Positions 58,101 through 64,000 of a DNA stretch of 64,000 bases are shown here, in pieces. Origin of the DNA: Astragalus membranaceus (lineage: Eukaryota > Streptophyta > Magnoliopsida > Fabales > Fabaceae). How positions within the stretch are numbered: position 1 is the stretch's first letter; each line of letters begins with the position of its first letter. The notes under the pieces are model-generated. The model made no database searches and had not been told where the DNA came from. It saw only the letters and a program-made list of their open reading frames with translations. The stretch spans positions 159,508,462 through 159,572,461 of the forward strand of contig CM076850.1 of the NCBI GenBank assembly GCA_039519185.1, read 5' to 3'. The position numbers and the translations under genes are program-made.

Positions 58101-58326
58101 CTAAGGTGGCAGCAACGGCTTTCTCTTTGCTTTGAACCCGCTTTCTTTGGGCGATCCATTTCGCTTCTGGGTTTATTGCGAGTCGATGGCAAGCAACCTC
58201 TGGTGGGATCCCAGGCATGTCTTCGGCCGACCAAGCGAAGATGTCTTTGAAATCTTTAAGACATTGGGTCAAGTCGATTTTGATTTTTTCTGGAAGGTCG
58301 ATCCCTATTTTGATATTTTGGGAAGG
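55150..58326 (-). pseudogene. gypsy-B pol: RT, RNase H, second RNase H, integrase
   Basis: A 1040-residue minus-strand frame from 58272 to 55150. RT has RMCVDYTDLNKACPKDAFPV, SFMDAYSGYNQIAMF and the active site VEIYLDDMIAKS. It is followed by the RT-linked RNase H (FEWTPDQDEALKQLKKSL, YLYLAVSEEALAAVLVREL). A second, archaeal-like RNase H has ILYVDGSSNPKGSGAGVMLE, NNQAEYEACIAGL and LHTDSLLVVSQI. Integrase has the HHCC finger (HEGICGQHMGARS ... CKKCQ), WGMDLLGPFAKAPG, VTDNGTQFTDSGF and HPQTNGQAEAANK (DDE), and ends KIERTWNATKLKSYYP. It would copy and integrate the element. The frame is separated from gag-protease by a TAG at about 58338 where gypsy-A has CAG. Confidence 0.92.
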
Positions 58327-58336
58327 GTCTGAACCG

Positions 58337-59818
58337 AGCTATATTTCGGTGAACTTTCCATCAGGCTCTGGTCTTTTGATTTTTCGTTTGAGCTCTTTGG
58401 TTAGCTCGTCGATGTCTTGCTGATTTACGACTTTCGGATCGCAGCCGGTTTCTACGTTAGTGGCGGCGTTAACTTCAGTCGATCTGTCTTTTAGCATTTT
58501 GGGGGTCGACAGTTCTTCCGAAGGAGGAACCCCTTCATGTTCCGAAGCTTTTCGTTCGTTCTTCGTCCATAGGAAAAAACACCTGGAGGCCGACTCTAAG
58601 TCAGAGTTTAGAGTGATAACTCTGTTGCAGAGAGAGTGGAACTTCATCTTTAAGTGTGTTGTGGATGTAACCGCCCCGAGCCTGCCGAGGGTCAGTCTTC
58701 CTATAATACCGTTGTAAATGGATTCACAAGGTAAGACGAGGAATTTGGTCTTAACGGTTCCAACCATTGGTTCGGTTCCGTAGGAAACCATTAGCTCCAG
58801 ATGCCCAAGGGGTTTCGTTCGGGATCCGTTAAAGCCGGACAGAGCCGTTCCTCTATAAGGGGTGAGTTCCTCTTTGTCGATCCCCATTTTGTTCAGAAGA
58901 TCGACAAAGAGGATGTCTGATGAGCTCCCCTGATCTACCAAGATCCTACGTACCTCCTTATTCGCTATGATCGCCGATATTAAGAGAGGTACGTGTTTGT
59001 TGGCCTTTCCGTCAATAAGGTCGTCGTCGCTAAAAGATAATGGAGGTCGATTGCTCTTGATCGGGGTTGTTGATGTTGAAGCCAAGCATAACAGTTCCTT
59101 CCATTTTCTTTTCATTGATTTTCCCGATCCTTCATGATCGAACCCTCCAGTTATCATCATGATGATCGAACGTTTTTTATCCAGTTCTTCGTGGTCTGGG
59201 TCGATCATTTCTTTTCCTTTTTCCCTGGGATTTTCATTTCTTTCTCTTCCGATATTATGAGATCGTTCTCCCTCCCTTTTGACATAGGAAGATAGCTTTC
59301 CCCGTTTTATTAAATCTTCAATGTCGTCTTTTAGGGCGTTGCAATGGTTTGTGTCATGGCCATTGCTTCTGTGGTATCGGCAGTATTTGTTGGCTTTCTG
59401 CCCAGGCCGGACGGGTAAAGACCTGGGAGGCTTGACGTCCTTGAATTCGACGTTCCAACATTCCCCTAGTAACTGGGCGTTGGAGACGTTGAGTTCGGTA
59501 TATACCTGGTGGCGATTCTTTTTACCGGTGTTCCACGAATTTTTACGAGGGTCGATCTCGATGTGGCGTTTCGACGGTTCCGGATGTGACGATGTTTTGT
59601 CGACTTTAGAATTTTCTTCTTCGTTAATAAAGCACTGGGATAGCTCGAGGAATTCTTGAAGGGTGTTAGGTTCCCATGTATTGATGTGCTTTCGGAACGA
59701 GCTTCCAGGGAGCAGACCTTGGGCCATGAAGAAGATTCGGAAAGCGTCGTCTAACTGCCGAACCTGAAGAGCCTCGACGTTGAATCGCTCTATATATTCT
59801 CTCAGGGGCTCATTTCCC
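58337..59818 (-). pseudogene. gypsy-B gag C-terminus and protease
   Basis: Minus-strand frame between two TAG codons. Gag end MAQGLLPGSSFRKHINTWEP, a zinc-knuckle-like CRYHRSNGHDTNHC, and protease with VRRILVDQGSSSDILFVDLL and YNGIIGRLTLGRL. It stops at FTEI-TAG (near 58338); gypsy-A reads IQLGEDPSKT at this point, so the stop is a CAG to TAG change. Without the two stops, gag-pol would be one continuous frame. Confidence 0.88.
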
Positions 59819-59820
59819 CT

Positions 59821-60729
59821 CTAGACAATAGATGCTAAAACGTTTTTGTTTTTGGGTTTGCTCTTGGAATGGGCAAAGTGCACCGAGAAGTGTTTTGCTA
59901 ACTGGTCCCATGAGGAGATGGTATTCGACCTTAACGTCCGAAACCATTCGGAAGCCATTTTGTCCAGGGTTAACAGGAATATTCTGCATTTCATTTCCAT
60001 GGGTACGTTTCGATACTGCATGGTTGTATCAAATTGGTCTAGATGCCTGTCGGGGTCGCCCGTCCCGTCATAAGTCTTCAATCCTCCAGGTGGTTTCTCG
60101 AGGTACCGGGGGACCCGGAAGTTGTCGATCGACTTTGTGAAAGGACCTTTACGCCCAGGTTGATTCGCCCGTGACGGTGGTTGGGGTTTGTGACGAGGTT
60201 CAGGATGTCCGTATCGTCGCGTTTGTTTGTTTTGAATGTCGTCACGGCTCCTTGATCGTCTTCTTGATGAGGTCGAGCCTTCAAGATCGTCAAATTGGCG
60301 TGCCAAAGGAGAACGGGGACCATTCCCTCGGTGGCGGCGTGGAGGAGAATGAGGATCATCAAGATCGTCATATTGTCGAGCTGATGGAGAACGATAATCA
60401 TTCCCTTGGTGAGGGTATGGGGAAAGGTGAAGATCGTTGGGACTATTATGGTGTCGAGCCAGAGGAGAACGGGAACCATTTCCTCGTTGATGGCGTGCGG
60501 GGGAACGGTGATTGAGCTTTCTCCGAGGGGGTGATCGATGGAAAAGTCTTCTTTGAGTTGGGCGTCGTTCCTTGAGGGAGCTCTGCCCGAACGATTGTTG
60601 GTCCAGAAAATTTCGACCTTGCAGTCTCGCTACTTCGGATTCAAGGTTAGCGAAGCGGTTGTTTCTTTCTTCATTTACCGCTTCTTGCCGAGCCAATAGC
60701 TGAACGAGCTGTTGGACCGCGCCCGTCAA
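59821..60729 (-). pseudogene. gypsy-B gag N-terminal part
   Basis: Minus-strand frame with QQLVQLLARQEAVNEERNNR, a degenerate RS/RRSP repeat block, FRVPRYLEKPPGGLKTYDGT and MEMKCRIFLLTLDKMASEWF, ending NVLASIV-TAG near 59823. gypsy-A has VIQSEDEPLREY in the equivalent place, again indicating CAG to TAG. The start upstream is uncertain: the position of the gypsy-A in-frame MFKT methionine (near 29705) reads ACG here (near 60858), so initiation may use the downstream methionine at 60729. Confidence 0.85.
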
Positions 60730-60996
60730 GGCCGGAAGTAATTGAGGAGGAGATGGTAGGCTTGTTTCATATGCGCCCGAATGTGCTCGGGATGGTCCCG
60801 TGTTGGGAAGTCGGCTTCGTGTTTGCGACGAATTCGCAAGTTCCTGGACGTGGCCTTAAGGGGTTTGCTGAGGGCCGAGCTCAGGTTCGGCCATGAGACT
60901 AGTTGGTGTCGAACGGTGCGTCGGTGCCATTTTAACAAGTTTCAAGGAGATGGTGAGAAAAAATGGGGTATTGATTTCTCCCACTGTGGTCGCCAA

Positions 60997-61439
60997 TGTT
61001 CTGTACTGTGCTTCCGATCTTAGAGATCGGTACTATGTAGTTAGTAGATATTTTGTCCTCGATTCTGTCTCTGTCGTCGGGCTTGAGAGGAAGATTTCGT
61101 TCGACCTGAGAGGTTCGATCTTGAGAGGCGATGTTGAGATGTTCGATCTTGAGATGTCCGATCTTGAAGGGCGGGGTTGTACCTGCAATGATACTCCGAC
61201 GCTCAAGTCAGTATTTGAGTGAATGAGTGTTTGTTAGAAAAAGTGCTTACCATTAATGAGCATTGAATGGGGTATTTATAGAGTCTGAATGTGTCTGTGT
61301 TGGCGTTTTTGGGTCGTCCGATCCTGTGCGCTGATCTTGGCCATTGAAGATTAGACTCTCTCAAAGTGATTGGGCTTCTCATCAATTGGGCTTTTGGAGA
61401 AAAGGGGTGTAAATGGCAAACAGAATAATTACCATAACA
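60997..61439 (-). repeat. 5' LTR of gypsy-B
   Basis: Starts tgttctgtactgtgcttccg and ends accataaca before gttac. Confidence 0.92.
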
Positions 61440-61444
61440 GTTAC

Positions 61445-62010
61445 TAACATTCTTTGGTGTGTTCCTACTAGCTTTGATTGGCTTTCTATTATGAGACTAT
61501 GATGTCCACGTTTAAAAAAATTTCGCGATTGAGATGATTGGTAACTAGTAACCATATTATCATGAATTGTTATGGTAAAATATATGTAGAGGTTTCAATG
61601 ACATGTCATTGAAACGAAATGAGTCAACTAGTAACCATATTATCATGAATTGTTATGGATTTAATTCATATATACAATAGGTGTATAAGTGTTTTACACT
61701 ATCTACCAAATACAGGTTAACACACTATTAGAAAGAAATTGGTCAATTGGTAACCACCGATTAATCAATTGGTAGCCAACCATCCCATGAATTGTGATTG
61801 GTGGTGGTTGTAGCATTGATTCTGTTAGCTCCAACGATAGCATTGATTCTGTTAGTTGTGGGCATAAATAGTTTACGCCGATAGTGCATATCAATTAAAC
61901 TCTTTATCTAAATATCAAGTGTTGTATATTTTTGTTTTTTTAACAATAAATGAATTTTTAGTTATTTTCAATAAAAGGAATAAATACTTTGTTGATATTA
62001 TTATTTGATA
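61445..62010. other. AT-rich spacer with direct repeat and palindrome
   Basis: No gene. A perfect 33-bp direct repeat occurs at 61543-61575 and 61626-61658 (starting aactagtaaccatattatca). Between the copies lies a perfect 24-bp palindrome at 61592-61615 (gtttcaatgaca and its complement). Confidence 0.7.
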
Positions 62011-62922
62011 GGCTTAATTACAGTTTTGGTCCCCCTATTATGACCAATTCTCGATTTTGGTCCCTGAAGTTTTAATTTGACGATTTTGGTCCCCCTATTT
62101 TCCCAATTTGAAAAATCATAGTCCCCCTGTTCAATTTTGACTGACTTATCCTACGTGGCAGCCCACGTGGACTGCCACGTAGGCGCACCCCCCACCCCCC
62201 ACCCCACCCCTCCACTGTTCGTCTTCCCCACCGATCCCCCCACCCCATCCCATCCCACCCCACCCCACCCCACCACCGACCCCACCCCACCCCACCACCG
62301 ACCCCACCCCACCACCGAATGAGATTTGCGATCTGCGAGAGCGAGAGCGAGAGAACGGGGAGACGAGAGCGACGAGCGATGAGCGAGAGGGAGAGCGGTG
62401 GTGGTGAGAGGGAAAGGGAGAGCGACGGTGGTGAGATGCGAAGGAGAGAGAGAGGGGGAGGTGCGAAGGGGAGGGGGTGCGAAGGGGAGGAGGTGCAAAG
62501 GGGAGGAGGTGCGAAGGGGAGGAGGTGCGAAGGGGAGGTGCGACGGTGAGGGGGAATCAGTGGTGAGTGGTTGTTGGATCTGCGAGCGAGGGGGTGGGAG
62601 AAGCGTGAGAGGATTCGAGGGGGTGGGAGGGGGGGGGAGGGGAAGAGGAACAGTGGAGGGGGAGGGGGGTTCACGGTGGTGGGGGTGGGAGGGGGGGAGG
62701 GGAAGAGGGTCACGAGGAAGAAGAAGGTGGGGGGGGTGGGGGTGTGCCTACGTGGCAGACAGTCCACGTGGGCTGCCACGTAGGATACGTCGGTCAAAAT
62801 TGGGGTGGGGGACCTTGATTTTTCAAATTGGGAAATAGGGGGACCAAAATCGTCAAATTAAAAGTTCAGAGACCAAAATTGAGAATTGGTCATAATAGGG
62901 GGACCAAAACTGTAATTAAGCC
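62011..62922. mobile_element. MULE-like element (912 bp) just upstream of a host gene
   Basis: Left end GGCTTAATTACAGTTTTGGT, right end the reverse complement, with inverted ends of about 175 bp reaching to cacgtaggc. A perfect 9-bp target duplication, tatttgata, lies at 62002-62010 and 62923-62931. The interior is extremely strand-biased: C-rich (ccaccccacccc) at 62185-62315, then purine/G-rich (gagagcgag, ggaggggaggg, gggggg) at 62330-62740. Reading frames in it are compositional artefacts. Confidence 0.92.
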
Positions 62923-63003
62923 TATTTGATAAAAAATAGGTTTGTAGAAAGGTTGAGGAGAGAGCAAATGGTCTGAACCGTGTGATTAAGAGGAAGAGGA
63001 AAA

Positions 63004-63923
63004 ATGGTACTGAGCGCGACGGCGATCGGAGCCTTACTGGGTTTAGGAACCCAGATGTACTCCAACGCTCTCCGCAAACTCCCCTACATGCGCCGTAATT
63101 CATTTTCTTCTCATCTTTCTCTTTCTTTCTCCGTAATTTCATTTACAATTTTTTCTTAATTTTTTTTATTGTGACGATGTAGATCCGTGGGAGCACGTAT
63201 TGGGAATGGGATTGGGCGTGGTGTTCGTGAACCAGCTTCTGAAATGGGAAGTCCAGGTTGAACAAGACCTCGATAAGATGCTCGAAAAAGCCAAAGCTGC
63301 TAACGAGAGACGTTACATTGGTTTGTTCGCTTCTCTTTTTTTTTTCGATCTTTCATTTTCATCATTTTTTGTTCTGCTTTTCGATTCTTAATATGTTCAA
63401 TTTTAATATTCTGCTCTTTCATCTCATACCTTTATGTTTCTGAGTAATTAGGATTAGGGTTTAGAATGATAATAATTCAGTAACTTGATCTGTGAGGAAA
63501 TTGAAACTGGTTTTGTTTGATTGTGGCTCAATCAATTAATTTTTCTCGTGGTTGTTTGGGGGTTGAGAACTTGATTTCATTAACTAGCGCTATAGAATTA
63601 GAAAAGGAAAAATGCTTTAGAGTAGGAAGAGATTATGTTACGAAGGAAAACGAAAGCTTTGCATCAGCACACTACCTGTGATTTCTCTCAAATAGCAAAA
63701 TCACAGTTTCATTCTTTTTTTTGACAAACACAGTTTCATTCTTGTTTAGTATGAATTCTGACATTTCATATAAGAAATTAATTCATCGTACTAAATAGCA
63801 GCGCTATTAGAAAATCTCACGGATGTCGTTCTTCCCTTAAAATAAGTAACAAAAATTATCTTTTGTCGAATATTGGTGAAATATAATGTAATCAATGCAG
63901 GTCTGTACTCCATTTTGAGTTAG
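63004..63923 (+). CDS. Small conserved plant membrane-type protein, probable mitochondrial complex I-associated subunit
   Basis: Exons 63004-63094, 63183-63320 and, less certainly, 63901-63923. Introns are GT-AG; total 252 nt, 83 residues plus stop. Exons 1 and 2 give MVLSATAIGALLGLGTQMYS, NALRKLPYMRHPWEHVLGMG, LGVVFVNQLLKWEVQVEQDL and DKMLEKAKAANERRYI. A hydrophobic N-terminal segment and a second one (VLGMGLGVVFVNQLL) suggest two short membrane passes, followed by a charged amphipathic C-terminus. I recall near-identical short proteins in many plants, at least one of which was found in mitochondrial complex I (a B15/NDUFB4-like subunit); this link is from memory and uncertain. The third exon (GLYSILS-stop) is short; an alternative end may lie beyond the window. 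The start is the only ATG with a coding continuation. The MULE at 62011-62922 ends only 81 bp upstream. Confidence 0.72.
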
Positions 63924-64000
63924 TGGCTTGGATGTTGTGGTAATAGAGATTTTGTTTGTTTCCTGGTTAAGATTTATAAGAATTCAAACACTCTAGTGAA
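63924..64000 (+). other. Sequence after the possible last exon
   Basis: Probably 3' untranslated or intron sequence of the small gene; nothing further is recognisable. Confidence 0.3.

Larger units (their letters stand above)
50823..61439 (-). mobile_element. Ty3/gypsy element of Tat type, near full length (gypsy-B)
   Basis: LTRs at 50823-51265 and 60997-61439 (443 bp each) with 5-bp target duplication gttac at 50818-50822 and 61440-61444. gag-pol is on the minus strand; PBS at 60979-60996 (minus: ttggcgaccacagtggga) abuts the 5' LTR. Order in the element's sense: gag, protease, RT, RNase H, a second RNase H, integrase, then an additional gene in the opposite orientation before the 3' LTR. 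Tat-lineage elements (Ogre, Retand and relatives) are known for such extra ORFs and dual RNase H. The LTRs differ at about nine sites by eye. Two TAG codons disrupt gag-pol. Confidence 0.93.

Noticed and set aside
62072..62838. Pro-rich (minus) and Gly/Arg-rich (plus) open frames of up to 241 residues
   Set aside because: Produced by the C-rich/G-rich interior of the 912-bp MULE-like element and running into its inverted ends.

Overview
The window is plant nuclear DNA, most likely from a papilionoid legume (inference from the style of the repeats and the intron-rich genes; there is no direct species marker). It is AT-rich, has spliced genes with GT-AG introns, and is dominated by transposable elements of almost every plant class. 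I see only two genes that look like intact host genes: a six-exon RING-finger protein (7072-10706, +) and a small three-exon gene encoding a membrane-type protein (63004-63923, +). Nearly everything else is transposon or captured and decayed gene fragments.

Layout. 1-2.8 kb: 3' part of a frameshifted LINE. 4.4-5.8 kb: large Mutator-like (MULE) element with ~285-bp inverted ends. 6.0-6.3 kb: tRNA-derived SINE with a 14-bp target duplication. 7.1-10.7 kb: RING gene. 11.7-16.6 kb: complete but broken Ty1/copia element (copia-1). 17.4-17.95 kb: LINE fragment cut by a 6.5-kb MULE-like element (17955-24427). That element carries a plant mobile domain gene, has ends built of tandem palindromes, and holds several satellite-like arrays and a perfect 290-bp-arm inverted repeat. 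24.7-30.2 kb: internally deleted Ty3/gypsy element of Tat type (gypsy-A). 30.65-39.56 kb: copia-2, carrying in its leader a Pack-MULE (32107-33653) with a piece of a HIPP metal-binding gene. 39.6-40.4 kb: small MULE MITE and a chloroplast ribonucleoprotein pseudogene fragment. 41.1-46.2 kb: CACTA transposon that has captured pieces of two unrelated genes (IBR3-like and SEC16-like). 49.4-50.7 kb: two MULE-type MITEs. 50.8-61.4 kb: nearly full-length Tat gypsy element (gypsy-B) with an antisense, spliced extra gene. 62.0-62.9 kb: MULE ending about 80 bp upstream of the start codon of the last gene.

Relations. Gypsy-A and gypsy-B belong to one family. The internal deletion of A has its junction at a short shared sequence and removes RNase H, integrase and the antisense gene body while keeping the antisense promoter. 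Six elements share MULE-like ends starting GGCTTAA, GGCTAAA or GGGTAAA; four of them have perfect 9-bp target duplications that can be read directly. Most insertion boundaries (TSDs, LTR ends, PBS) were read from the sequence; functional names rest on recognised motifs and no database search was possible.
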